From WS-9 sp036274595 (GTDB lineage: Bacteria > Eisenbacteria > RBG-16-71-46 > SZUA-252), in assembly GCA_036274595.1 (NCBI GenBank), contig DASUFL010000008.1, forward strand, positions 1 to 30,155: a stretch of 30,155 nucleotides of DNA, read 5' to 3'. The first letter of the stretch is position 1. Each line of letters opens with the position of its first letter. Positions 1-6,787 of the stretch are shown in pieces. Below the pieces are notes generated by a model. The model searched no databases. It saw nothing but the letters and a program-made list of their open reading frames with translations, and was not told where the DNA came from. The position numbers and the translations under genes were made by a program.

Positions 1-232
1 CAGGTTGGGATGCCGCCGATCAGGATCGCCTGGTGGACTCGTTGGCGGAGCAGGATGCGCCCTGGCGAGGCGTGCCGACGGGAGCAGCCCCCACCGGACA
101 TAAACGAAAGGTGGCGGCCGGATCGCACAAAATGGGGTGTAGCTTGCGCGCGATTGGCTCGTCGGGTTTGCGGAGGACAGGTCCCCTTGCGGGAACGGAG
201 GAAGGACACCTCCAAAGACAAACCGCACAACT
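1..232. other. No supported gene; flank downstream of the tRNA
   Basis: Open frames cross this stretch on both strands, but each either runs into the tRNA gene or lacks a convincing protein composition. The plus-strand frame 3 entering from the left edge begins with protein-like residues but continues without a stop through the antisense of the tRNA, so I do not call it. I found no clear intrinsic terminator for the tRNA: the minus-strand sequence below 233 has no stem followed by a T run. Confidence 0.4.
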
Positions 233-319
233 TGGTGCCGGAGGGGGGAATCGAACCCCCACGACCTTGCGGTCACGGGATTTTGAGTCCCGCGCGTCTG
301 CCAATTTCACCACTCCGGC
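233..319 (-). tRNA. tRNA-Leu (anticodon CAA)
   Basis: Reading the minus strand gives a complete class II tRNA. The 7-bp acceptor stem is GCCGGAG/CTCCGGC with discriminator A, and the CCA end is encoded at 233-235. The anticodon stem is CGGGA/TCCCG around loop CTCAAAA, so positions 34-36 are CAA, reading leucine codon UUG. A long variable arm (GACC-gcaa-GGTC), as expected for tRNA-Leu, is followed by a T arm with GGGGG/CCCCC closing a TTCGATT loop. The gene spans 87 bases with CCA. It could be transcribed from its own promoter or by read-through from the genes upstream at higher coordinates; I see no clear minus-strand promoter directly before it. Confidence 0.97.
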
Positions 320-330
320 ACAGAATCCAA

Positions 331-360
331 TTGACTTTTCGACAATTACTTAGCTATAAT
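331..360 (+). promoter_or_regulatory. Near-consensus sigma-70 promoter
   Basis: TTGACT at 331-336 and a perfect TATAAT at 355-360 are separated by 18 bases, with an AT-rich spacer in an otherwise GC-rich window. It is the best housekeeping-type promoter I noticed here. It points to the plus strand, away from the tRNA, into 361-600 where there is no convincing plus-strand protein gene. Transcription would start near 366-368. Confidence 0.55.
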
Positions 361-553
361 TCTTCCAGTTGTCCTGGAGCATCCCCCGATCCAGCGGAAC
401 TTTTTGCCAGTTCGCGAGTCTAAAGTCTTGCGCATTGGATGTGAAGTTCCCTGTAATCCACGTTCCCTGGATGGCTTGACCCGGCGTTCGCCGGTGGGTT
501 TCTTGGGCCTTATACAGGTCGTTCAGGATACGGTTTGCACGGGGAACTTCCAT
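350..553 (-). CDS. Possible small hypothetical protein, 67 aa
   Basis: An open frame from ATG at 553 to TAA at 350 would encode a 67-residue hydrophilic protein rich in Asn, Gln and Trp, with no signal peptide or membrane segment. GGGAG sits only about 3 bases before the ATG, which is a poor ribosome-binding spacing. Third codon positions are far less GC-biased than in neighbouring genes, so it is either recently acquired or not a gene. It lies between the phosphatase gene and the tRNA-Leu on the same strand, and opposite the candidate small RNA. I recognise no family, and the frame may be accidental. Confidence 0.25.
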   Translation of the reverse strand: MEVPRANRILNDLYKAQETHRRTPGQAIQGTWITGNFTSNAQDFRLANWQKVPLDRGMLQDNWKNYS

Positions 554-599
554 TTTCTCCCGGGAGAGCGGCGTAGCCGAAAGGCGGCGCCGCTCTTCT
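367..599 (+). ncRNA. Candidate structured small RNA (unassigned)
   Basis: This stretch lies just downstream of the promoter at 331-360, is less GC-rich than its surroundings, and contains several inverted repeats. One is a small hairpin 394-401/409-415. Another is a perfect 9-bp repeat 443-451/542-550 that closes a long irregular stem with further pairing 452-456/535-539 and an apical GGC-gttc-GCC hairpin around 479-495. The third is the strong hairpin 567-594. Together they could form a rod-like RNA. I recognise no tmRNA, SRP, RNase P or 6S signature. The end is a guess based on the last hairpin. The competing reading is the small minus-strand gene at 350-553. Confidence 0.25.
567..594. terminator. 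Strong hairpin, terminator-like
   Basis: AGCGGCG (567-573) pairs with CGCCGCT (588-594), and an inner GCC/GGC pair encloses a GAAA loop at 579-582 as read on the plus strand. It lies 38 bases beyond the stop codon of the SpoIIE-type phosphatase gene, where a terminator would sit, and also at the end of the plus-strand RNA candidate. There is no run of T residues on either side, so intrinsic termination is not certain. Confidence 0.35.
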
Positions 600-631
600 C
601 GTCCCCCCCCGGGGCCCACGCGCCCCGGAAC

Positions 632-2398
632 CTACCCCGTCCCCCGCACCACAACGATCGTCAGGTCGTCGTCCTGGTCCCCCTCCCGGAACTCCCGGAC
701 GGCGTCCCAGATCCCGCGGACGATCAGGGCGGCCGGCTCCGCCTTCTTCCGGCGGACCACCGCCAGGAGGCGTTCCTCTCCGAAGAACTCCTGGCTCCCG
801 TTCATGGCTTCCGTGACCCCGTCCGTGTAGAGGACCAGCACGTCCCCCGCGGCGATTTCGACCGACCGCTCCTTGTACGAGGCCGTCTGGAGCGTCCCCA
901 AGAGCGGCCCCGTGGCGTCCAGCGAGTCGAATCGATCCGCCCCGGCCCGGTACAGGAATCCGGGGTTATGTCCCGCGTTCACGTACGTGAAATGCCGCGC
1001 GCCGATGTCCAGGACCCCGTACAGCGCCGTCACGAAACGGTCCGCCTCGACGCTCTCCCAGAGGAGCCGGTTCACCTTCGTCATGATCGTGCGGATGGCG
1101 TAGTTGTTCCGGATCTCCGCGATCAGGGACGCGCGGAACGAGGCCATGATCAACGCGGCCGCGATCCCCTTCCCCGAGACGTCGCCCACGACCACGCCGA
1201 GCTGTTGATCCGCGATCCGGATGAAGTCGTAGTAATCGCCGCCCACGAGCTCGGACGAGTAGTTCGCCCCCGCGATATCGAAGTTCGGAAGCTCGGGATT
1301 CCGCTCGGGCAGGAACGTGCGCTGGATGCGCTGCCCGATCGTGACCTCCTCCTCGAGCCGGCGCTTTTCCAGCACTTCCTCGTGAAGCCGCGTCCGCTCG
1401 ATCGCGACCGCCGCCTGCGACGCGAACGCGGTGAGCAGCTCCATGTCCTCCGCCTCGTACGCGTCCGGCTCGTCCGACTCGAGATTGAACGCGCCGATCA
1501 CTTCGCTTCCGATCCGGATCGGAGCCACCATCTCGCTGCGCGTCTCGTCGCGCGCGTTCATGTAGCGGGGATCGGTGGTCACGTCGGAGACGATGACCCC
1601 CTGCCCCGTCTTCACGCACCAGCCGATCAAACCCTTGCCCACCTTCAAGCGCACGGCCTCGTCCCGCGAGGGATCGTAGCCGCGCAGCGTCTGCCGGTGG
1701 ATCCACTGCGTGCGCTTGTCCACGAGGTAGATGCCCGCGGCGTCGTAGCGCACGACCTGGAAGACGAGATCCAGGATCTGCTCGAGCAGACGGTTCATCT
1801 CGAGGCTTCCCGAGATCTGCGTCGTCAGCTCGAGCAGCAGCTGGTTCTGGACCTTCTCGCGCATGGCCTCGGCGTAGAGGCGCGCGTTGCCGAGCGCGAT
1901 CGAGAGCTGGATGCCCAGCTCGCCGAAGAACTCCATCTCCTCGGGCGGAAGCGGATCGCGGTCGGACTTCATCAGCACGGCCACGCCGAGGGGCTCGTTC
2001 CCCCGGCGCAACGGGAGGGTGAGCACGCCGCCCAGGAGCGTGCGCGGGCGGTCGCCCCACTCCTCGGACACGAACACGGACTCACCGACCCCGGGGTGGA
2101 ACGCCGGAGCGTCCTCGGCGCACCCCTGCCCGGCGACCCCCTGTCCCACCTGGAGCCGGGGCCTGCGCCCCACGACAGGCGTGTTCCCCAGGGCCCACGG
2201 ATAGAGGACTTCGGTCCGCGGGTCGAGGACCCACAGATTCAGCTCCGAGAAGGAGCCGGTGCTCAGCAAGAGGTCGCGCGCGCGGCGCACGAGGGCGTCG
2301 CGCTTGAGGAGTGCGAGCTCCCGGGACGCGCGAACGAGAAAGCGAAGGCGGTCGACCTCCGTGCGCACGGGCGTGGGCAGCGTCGCTTCCCCGCTCAT
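632..2398 (-). CDS. GAF-GAF-SpoIIE serine phosphatase (RsbU-type)
   Basis: The product is 588 residues. It has two GAF-like sensor domains (about 25-175 and 185-340), a short coiled-coil linker (about 340-368, ending in the typical IQRTFLP), and a PP2C-like SpoIIE phosphatase domain to the C-terminus. Metal-binding motifs are visible: GGDYYDF, GDVSGKG, YTDGVTEAMN and a final DDLTIVVV. Family knowledge: such proteins dephosphorylate anti-sigma-factor antagonists or related STAS proteins in response to a signal bound by the GAF domains. No STAS or kinase partner is in this window. The ATG at 2398 forms an ATGA overlap with the gene before it, and the GAF alignment begins shortly after; longer upstream reading gives only Arg-rich shadow sequence. 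No transmembrane segment, so it should be cytosolic. Confidence 0.93.
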   Translation of the reverse strand: MSGEATLPTPVRTEVDRLRFLVRASRELALLKRDALVRRARDLLLSTGSFSELNLWVLDPRTEVLYPWALGNTPVVGRRPRLQVGQGVAGQGCAEDAPAFHPGVGESVFVSEEWGDRPRTLLGGVLTLPLRRGNEPLGVAVLMKSDRDPLPPEEMEFFGELGIQLSIALGNARLYAEAMREKVQNQLLLELTTQISGSLEMNRLLEQILDLVFQVVRYDAAGIYLVDKRTQWIHRQTLRGYDPSRDEAVRLKVGKGLIGWCVKTGQGVIVSDVTTDPRYMNARDETRSEMVAPIRIGSEVIGAFNLESDEPDAYEAEDMELLTAFASQAAVAIERTRLHEEVLEKRRLEEEVTIGQRIQRTFLPERNPELPNFDIAGANYSSELVGGDYYDFIRIADQQLGVVVGDVSGKGIAAALIMASFRASLIAEIRNNYAIRTIMTKVNRLLWESVEADRFVTALYGVLDIGARHFTYVNAGHNPGFLYRAGADRFDSLDATGPLLGTLQTASYKERSVEIAAGDVLVLYTDGVTEAMNGSQEFFGEERLLAVVRRKKAEPAALIVRGIWDAVREFREGDQDDDLTIVVVRGTG

Positions 2399-3087
2399 CG
2401 CCTCCGACGGCTCCGAGCCGTTGCGTCGCCGCGGGGTCCCTTCAGCTCCTCGAGGTAGGCGCGAAGCTCGCGCGGTCCGAGATGATCCGCCCGCCAGAGC
2501 GCCCGGAACACGCGCTCGCCGACCGTGACGTAGCGCGGTGTCGACTCGAGCGTGCGCGCGAAGACGCGCCGGCGCTCGCCGCGCGACATGGCCGGAAGGC
2601 CGCGGCGATTGAGCCGCCCGTCGATCCACACATTCCAGAGCTCGTTCAAAGCCTCGCGGTCGGACTCGGGATGTCCGGAGAGGTCGACGCCGGACTCGTG
2701 ATCGTCCTTGAGATGACAGAGCTCGTGCAGGCAGGCCTCCGCAAAGCTGCGCGCCGAGAACTGACGCGCCATCAAGGGGGGCGTCCCCGAACGGCGCGCC
2801 CAGGTGCGGGACCACATGCGGCGCCGCTTCGGCGTCACGAAATTGCCGAGCGCGAACCAGAGCCGCGCGGCGCGATGGTCGTGCGTGTTCCACTCGATGT
2901 ACGCGTGGTCGTCCCGATTGGCCGAGTCGATGAACACGTGGAGGTCGTGGATCACCCCAGCGAGCCCCAGCTCGCGCACCGCTCCCGCGAGCACGCGCTC
3001 GGCCGGCTCGCGCAGCGTGAAGTCGGGTGGATTCCAGCGAACGCGCAGCGCCACCCCGCTCCCATCACCCGTCCCCCGTCGCGGCAT
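2395..3087 (-). CDS. HExxH-containing putative metalloprotein, 230 aa
   Basis: I do not recognise the family. The protein is soluble and Arg/His-rich. A HELCH motif at residues 121-125 lies in the helix-like context FAEACLHELCHLKDDH, which fits a zincin-type metal site. An acidic helix around residues 141-150 could supply the third ligand. The middle (about 60-90) is rich in His and aromatic residues. The ATG at 3087 overlaps the preceding gene's stop (TGATG), and the stop overlaps the phosphatase start by four bases, so the three genes are probably translated together. A protease linked to the SpoIIE-type phosphatase is possible but unproven; the site could also be structural. Confidence 0.75.
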   Translation of the reverse strand: MPRRGTGDGSGVALRVRWNPPDFTLREPAERVLAGAVRELGLAGVIHDLHVFIDSANRDDHAYIEWNTHDHRAARLWFALGNFVTPKRRRMWSRTWARRSGTPPLMARQFSARSFAEACLHELCHLKDDHESGVDLSGHPESDREALNELWNVWIDGRLNRRGLPAMSRGERRRVFARTLESTPRYVTVGERVFRALWRADHLGPRELRAYLEELKGPRGDATARSRRRR

Positions 3088-3662
3088 CACTCCGCCAGGT
3101 GCGTGACCATGATGTGGAGCGCCGCCAGTCCTACGAGGATGGCGATGGGATGGACGCCGAGGAGCCCCTTCCTTGGCTTCTTGGCCTCCTGTTTCGGGCC
3201 CGGAAGAGAAGGTGTCGCCTGCGGCTGCGTTGTGGTCGTGGTCGTGGGCTGCGGGTTGGTCGGCAGCACGCCTGAGGGCATGAAGAGCGTATCGGGCGCG
3301 GCGCTCGTAGGGGCAGCGCTCGAGTCGGCGGTCGCGCCCGGAGGAACGGTGTTCAAGTCGGGCCGGAAGGCGCCCGTCGTGTCCTCGACGGCCGGGGACT
3401 GCGGAGGCGGCGCCTGCTCTTGGGCGGACGGAGGCACGACATCCAGCGTGTCGGCGTCCTCCTCCTCGTCGTCGGTCGTGTCCGGAAGCTCGAACGGCTG
3501 GTCCACCGGAGCCTGGGCGAGCTGATCGAGGGGCCGGGCCGCCGGCGCATCCGCGGAACGGGCGCCCGTCAACGCCAGCAGCGTCGCGGCCGCGGTCACG
3601 AGGACCGCCGCGCGCGCGAGGAGAATTCGCAGTGAGCTCTCTGGACGTTGGACCGTCGCCAA
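3087..3662 (-). CDS. Pro/Thr-rich protein with N- and C-terminal membrane segments
   Basis: The product is 191 residues. It starts with a hydrophobic stretch (about 13-32) that reads as a signal anchor or signal peptide. A long low-complexity linker follows, acidic at first (about 60-72) and then rich in Pro, Thr, Ala and Gln, including a run of six threonines encoded near 3229-3248. A second hydrophobic segment lies at the extreme C-terminus (about 169-187), preceded by a basic patch. The likely start is TTG at 3660-3662, with GGAAGG seven bases upstream; an ATG slightly further up is out of frame. The stop overlaps the next gene by one base (TGATG). Function unknown; it could span the periplasm or anchor partners. 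Confidence 0.6.
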   Translation of the reverse strand: MATVQRPESSLRILLARAAVLVTAAATLLALTGARSADAPAARPLDQLAQAPVDQPFELPDTTDDEEEDADTLDVVPPSAQEQAPPPQSPAVEDTTGAFRPDLNTVPPGATADSSAAPTSAAPDTLFMPSGVLPTNPQPTTTTTTQPQATPSLPGPKQEAKKPRKGLLGVHPIAILVGLAALHIMVTHLAE

Positions 3663-3782
3663 TACTCGCCCTTCCCATGGACCCGCGGCATCGTTTCCAC
3701 CCCCCTGGCCGGATGGCGTGCGGCGCAGCTTGCGCGATGCCCGGATTTTAGACGACGTGGGGCGCGGGGTGGTCCGGAAAGA

Positions 3783-4199
3783 TCAGCGGTCCGACCGGAG
3801 CGCGTCGAAGCGGTCGCCGTCCAGGAGCACTCCGTCCCGGAAGCGCAGCGGCGGCCCCGCTGGACCGTAATACCAATGCTCCTCGGTGTGCCCGTACGGC
3901 ATGAGGAGCACCCTCCCCGTGGGATACCCCAGCTCGTCGAAAACGAGCCGCATATCGTCGGGGAGATGATCCCGCCAGTACTTCATCTTGAGGCCGTGGA
4001 GCAGCAGCTTCTCCCGGTGCGCCACGTTGCCCGACCACCACTCGCGCGTCCGCAGCAGGAGCACGGTGTCGGCGTCGGCGTAGAGGATCTGCGTCGGTCC
4101 CACGACGGTCGGTGGAGGGGGCTCGGAGCGAGCGAGACAGGTGAGGACGATGCCCAGGGCCAGGATGGCGAGGGCCGAAGCCAGGGTCTTCTTCAGCAT
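3783..4199 (-). CDS. Small exported hypothetical protein
   Basis: The 138-residue product begins MLKKTLAS with a hydrophobic segment to about residue 22, a signal peptide or anchor. A Cys at the end of that segment is not in a good lipobox. The rest is a small globular domain; its C-terminal half (a Gly-Tyr-Pro-x-Gly-Arg turn, then EEHWYYG and an FRDGVL-type ending) loosely resembles BamE/SmpA-like small envelope domains, but this is by eye only. It stands apart from neighbours: 120 bases from the gene downstream and 91 from the gene upstream, with a hairpin in the upstream gap. The ATG at 4199 follows a weak AAGG. Confidence 0.65.
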   Translation of the reverse strand: MLKKTLASALAILALGIVLTCLARSEPPPPTVVGPTQILYADADTVLLLRTREWWSGNVAHREKLLLHGLKMKYWRDHLPDDMRLVFDELGYPTGRVLLMPYGHTEEHWYYGPAGPPLRFRDGVLLDGDRFDALRSDR

Positions 4200-4232
4200 G
4201 CCTTGAACTGCCTTCGGATCGGGTCGACGGGG

Positions 4233-4250
4233 CCGGCCACGATCGGCCGG
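4233..4250. terminator. GC-rich hairpin between minus-strand genes
   Basis: A perfect 6-bp inverted repeat (CCGGCC/GGCCGG, loop of 6) lies in the 91-base gap after the zinc-ribbon gene and before the small exported-protein gene. There is no T run on the minus strand, so it may be a weak or factor-assisted terminator or a mRNA-end structure. A second short repeat, CCTCTA/TAGAGG, overlaps the zinc-ribbon stop codon. Confidence 0.3.
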
Positions 4251-4290
4251 AACACCCGTAAGTATACCCGAAACGGACCCGGAAATACCT

Positions 4291-4647
4291 CTAGATTCGG
4301 TAGAGGATTCGCCCGCAGTTCTCGCAGGTTTCGATACTTGTGCCGGGTGTATTTCGGCCGGCCGAGGACGTCGGCAGGCTCATCCGGCAGCCCTGGCAGA
4401 CCCGCCCTTCCACAGGCACCACGAGCCGGGGGATCTTCCGGCTCATCCGCTCGTAGGTCCGGAGGAGAGGCTCGTCGATCTGGCTCCGGAGCCGCTCCCG
4501 GGTCTTCTCCAGGCTCTTCACGTTCTCCCGGGCGAAGCCGAGGCGATCCTCGTGGGTCCCCATCTCGGGATCGCGGGAGTCCCGGAGCATGAGGTCGATG
4601 TCTTGAAGCGTGACGAGGGCGTCGAGCTGCTCATTCAGCGGCGGCAT
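4291..4647 (-). CDS. Short C4 zinc-ribbon protein
   Basis: The product is 118 residues. The N-terminal 75 residues are charged and helical, coiled-coil-like. The C-terminus carries CQGC and CENC about 20 residues apart, followed by GRILYRI, which is the hallmark of the zf-RING_7 (C4-type zinc ribbon) family. Known members are usually about twice as long, with a longer coiled coil, so this one is a short version. Their role is not firmly established; nucleic-acid binding has been suggested. The start at 4647 lies 17 bases inside the preceding EIIA gene, indicating translational coupling. Confidence 0.85.
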   Translation of the reverse strand: MPPLNEQLDALVTLQDIDLMLRDSRDPEMGTHEDRLGFARENVKSLEKTRERLRSQIDEPLLRTYERMSRKIPRLVVPVEGRVCQGCRMSLPTSSAGRNTPGTSIETCENCGRILYRI

Positions 4648-5128
4648 GGATCAAGATCTCCCGAACGGTTTCGAAATCGGGCGCGTCGCCTAGGCGCTGA
4701 CGCGTCCGGGACAGCCGTACCGCACGCACGACGTCCGCGAGCACCTTGAGATAGATGGGGTCCCGCTCCATCGGCGGGGCCACGACGAGGAAGAGCAGGT
4801 GCACCGGCTCTCCATCGACGGCGTCGAACTCGATCCCCTTCTGGGATCGGGCCACCAGCACCGCGCGCTCGGCGATCAGCGTGGACCGAGCGTGCGGCAC
4901 GGCGATTCCCTTCCCTACGCCCGTGCTTCCGAGGGCTTCCCGCTCGCGCAGGAGGTCGGCCACGATCTCGGGCGAGCGCGTCACTCCGGTCGCGGCCAAG
5001 GCAGCCGCGAGCTCGTCGAGGACCTGTGCCTTCTTCCTGGATCGAAGCTCGGATACAAAGTGCGCGGGTCTGAGAAGTGACTCGAGCGACGACATATTCT
5101 TCGAAGCGGCCAAGCTGGGGGACGTCAT
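4631..5128 (-). CDS. PTS EIIA-type (PtsN/fructose-like) phosphocarrier domain
   Basis: A single PTS_EIIA type 2 domain. The phospho-accepting His lies in GKGIAVPHARS (His79 counting from this start), followed by the usual hydrophobic core and a C-terminal helix. Standalone EIIA-Ntr proteins signal nitrogen, potassium or envelope status rather than carry sugar, and no EIIB/C, HPr or enzyme I is nearby, which favours a regulatory role. The start is uncertain: ATG at 5128 has GGAGG very close, ATG at 5173 would add 15 residues, and the domain itself aligns from an internal Met-Ser-Ser. The 3' end overlaps the zinc-ribbon gene by 17 bases. An adjacent divergent TPR gene shares the upstream region. 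Confidence 0.88.
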   Translation of the reverse strand: MTSPSLAASKNMSSLESLLRPAHFVSELRSRKKAQVLDELAAALAATGVTRSPEIVADLLREREALGSTGVGKGIAVPHARSTLIAERAVLVARSQKGIEFDAVDGEPVHLLFLVVAPPMERDPIYLKVLADVVRAVRLSRTRQRLGDAPDFETVREILIHAAAE

Positions 5129-5173
5129 GTACCTCCGGGTCCCAGGTTGCGGTGCTTCCTGACCCTCGCCCAT

Positions 5174-5392
5174 GACCTTACAAGACGCAATTCGCTGGTG
5201 ACAAGTCCCTTATTGCGCACTGCCTCCTCGCGACCCGCCCGACGAGGGGTCTAGACCTTCTGAAGCGGGCCTTGTACTCCAGTGTCTCGTAGGGGTTTAC
5301 CTAGCCGTGCAATTGGCCCCCAGGGGGACTCGCGCAGGCACGAGGATTGCGAAGGTTCGAGCCGCGCGAACCACCCACCCCTGGAGCCGAGC
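5174..5392. promoter_or_regulatory. Divergent intergenic region (EIIA gene / TPR gene)
   Basis: This gap of about 220 bases separates two divergent genes and should hold promoters for both. I cannot pick consensus -35/-10 pairs on either strand. Visible structure: a perfect 10-bp palindrome GGTCTAGACC at 5248-5257, a CCTCG/CGAGG inverted repeat just before it (5226-5230/5243-5247), and GGTTCG/CGAACC near 5354-5371, just upstream of the TPR start. The palindrome could be an operator, but this is speculative. Confidence 0.35.
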
Positions 5393-5893
5393 ATGATCTC
5401 TCCGAAGCAGCGCCGTCAAAAACAGCTGGCCGTCGTGGTGGCCATCGGGCGGGAGCACTTCCTGACCGGGGTCCGGATGATGTACGCCTGCCGGTATGGG
5501 GACGCCCTCGTGCACTTCCAGGAAGCGGTCATGCTCGAGCCGAACTCGAAGGGATACCTGAGCTACCTGGGCGTCGCCGTCGCGCACGCGGAGCGGAAGT
5601 ACGCCGACGCGGAGCAGCTTTGCCGGCGCGCCATCGAAGCCGAGTACCACCGCCCCGAGCACTACTACAACCTCGGCGAGGTGCATTTCATGGCTGGGCG
5701 GAAGTCGGACGCCATCAAGAGCTTCAACCAGGCTCTCTCGTGGAATCCGAACTTCGAGGCCGCGCAGGACGCGCTCCGGAAGCTCGGCATCCGGAAACCG
5801 CCGGTGGTTCCGATGCTGTCGCGGAGCCATCCGGTGAACGTGATCCTCGGCAAGGCGCTTCGCAAGAAAGCTCGCCGCCCGCTTCCCGCCTGA
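5393..5893 (+). CDS. TPR-repeat protein
   Basis: The product is 166 residues and contains about three tetratricopeptide repeats between residues 25 and 135, visible as repeated patterns such as GDALVHFQEAVMLEPN, YADAEQLCRRAIEAE and GRKSDAIKSFNQALSWNPN. The C-terminal tail is basic (KALRKKARR). There is no signal peptide, so it is probably a cytosolic scaffold. ATG at 5393 is chosen because GGAG lies six bases upstream and the preceding in-frame sequence looks non-coding. It is the only plus-strand protein gene I support in the window, and it converges on the ABC permease gene. Partner unknown. Confidence 0.87.
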   Translation: MISPKQRRQKQLAVVVAIGREHFLTGVRMMYACRYGDALVHFQEAVMLEPNSKGYLSYLGVAVAHAERKYADAEQLCRRAIEAEYHRPEHYYNLGEVHFMAGRKSDAIKSFNQALSWNPNFEAAQDALRKLGIRKPPVVPMLSRSHPVNVILGKALRKKARRPLPA

Positions 5894-5897
5894 TTCG

Positions 5898-5914
5898 CGC
5901 GCCAGGGCGGCGCG
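5898..5914. terminator. Hairpin between convergent genes
   Basis: CGCGCC (5898-5903) and GGCGCG (5909-5914) form a 6-bp stem with a 5-base loop, lying exactly between the TPR stop codon and the permease stop codon. It could serve as a bidirectional terminator, though neither strand has a long T run. Confidence 0.4.
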
Positions 5915-6787
5915 TCAGTAATTCGTCTTCCAGTCGATGAGACCGCGCGAGCGCGCCACGTGCTCGCAGAAGCGGAACCACACCCACGCGAACGCAGCGA
6001 TCCCCACGGTCGAGAGAACGAGCACGAGCCAGAGCTTCCCGTCGCTCACGCTGTGGAGCGTCTTCGAGAACGACTTCCCCAGGATCAACCTTCGCAAGAG
6101 CTCGAGCCAGTAGGTGAACGGGAGCCAGAGCGAGATCCGCTGCGCGAAGCCGGGCAGGACCTCGATCGGAAAGACGGCGCCGCTCAAGAGGTAGAAGACG
6201 CCGCTCAATCCCTCGTTCAGGTTGATGCTGTGCCGCGCGACCACCAGCGAGACGCCGGCGAGGACGATCCCGAGCCACGCGACCGCCACCAGGCCGAGGA
6301 GCACGGCGAGGAGCACGAGGCCCCACGGCGTCTGGGCCGTGCCGATCGGCAGGTGGAGCACGAAGCGTCCGAACAGGAGCGCGACGATCACGCCGAGCGT
6401 CGCGGTGCCCATCTTCGCCATGCCCCGCCCGAAGAGATACGACCGGAGCGGCACCGGCGCGAGGTAGATGTACTTCAGCGTCTCGTAGTCCTCGCGGTCG
6501 CGGAACACGGCCCAGGAGATGCCGATCAAGACCTCGGTCACGTAGAGGAAGAACGTGTTCCCGAGGAAGAGAAAGAGGAAGGCCTCCCCCGTCGCGCTCG
6601 CGGGCGACACGATCTTCACCATGAAGTAGAGGATGAGGCTCGTCGCGAGCGGCTTCGCGATCGAGAAGACGAGGAACGTGAACGGGTCCGCCCAGTTCGC
6701 GTCGATCTGCCAGCCCAGCCACGCCGACGTGGCGACGACGTCGGCCTGGCGCTTCAGCGTGCCGGGCCGATCCGTAGGCACGCTCAC
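5915..6787 (-). CDS. ABC-2 type transporter permease
   Basis: The 290-residue membrane protein has about six hydrophobic segments. An amphipathic stretch after the second segment (RDREDYETLKYIYLAPVP) matches the ABC-2 pattern in which a coupling region precedes a conserved Pro. It belongs to the ABC2_membrane superfamily, which exports lipids, polysaccharides or drugs. The likely start is GTG at 6787, overlapping the preceding permease by four bases (GTGA); a second GTG two codons later has better spacing from GAGGGG. It is the last gene of the long minus-strand run and should pair with the second permease and the ATPase upstream as a heterodimeric exporter. Substrate unknown. Confidence 0.9.
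   Translation of the reverse strand: MSVPTDRPGTLKRQADVVATSAWLGWQIDANWADPFTFLVFSIAKPLATSLILYFMVKIVSPASATGEAFLFLFLGNTFFLYVTEVLIGISWAVFRDREDYETLKYIYLAPVPLRSYLFGRGMAKMGTATLGVIVALLFGRFVLHLPIGTAQTPWGLVLLAVLLGLVAVAWLGIVLAGVSLVVARHSINLNEGLSGVFYLLSGAVFPIEVLPGFAQRISLWLPFTYWLELLRRLILGKSFSKTLHSVSDGKLWLVLVLSTVGIAAFAWVWFRFCEHVARSRGLIDWKTNY

Noticed and set aside
20..313. Minus-strand open frame of 97 codons over the tRNA
   Set aside because: Its first third is a translation of the tRNA-Leu itself (a well-known false protein), and the rest has no coding character.
33..353. Plus-strand frame entering from the left edge that could be the end of an upstream gene
   Set aside because: It runs straight through the antisense of the tRNA gene and lacks a stop before it; only the first 20 or so residues look protein-like.
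361..600. tmRNA, SRP RNA, RNase P RNA or 6S RNA
   Set aside because: No tRNA-like ends, no SRP loop motif, no RNase P core motif, and the ends do not form the closing stem expected for 6S RNA; only an unassigned RNA candidate is kept.
404..2458. 684-codon plus-strand open frame
   Set aside because: It is antisense to the GAF-GAF-SpoIIE gene, Arg/Pro/His/Leu-rich with no motifs. Long antisense frames are expected in GC-rich DNA.
5350..5375. GGTTCGA stretch resembling a tRNA T arm
   Set aside because: No acceptor, anticodon or D arm can be built around it; it is just a short inverted repeat.
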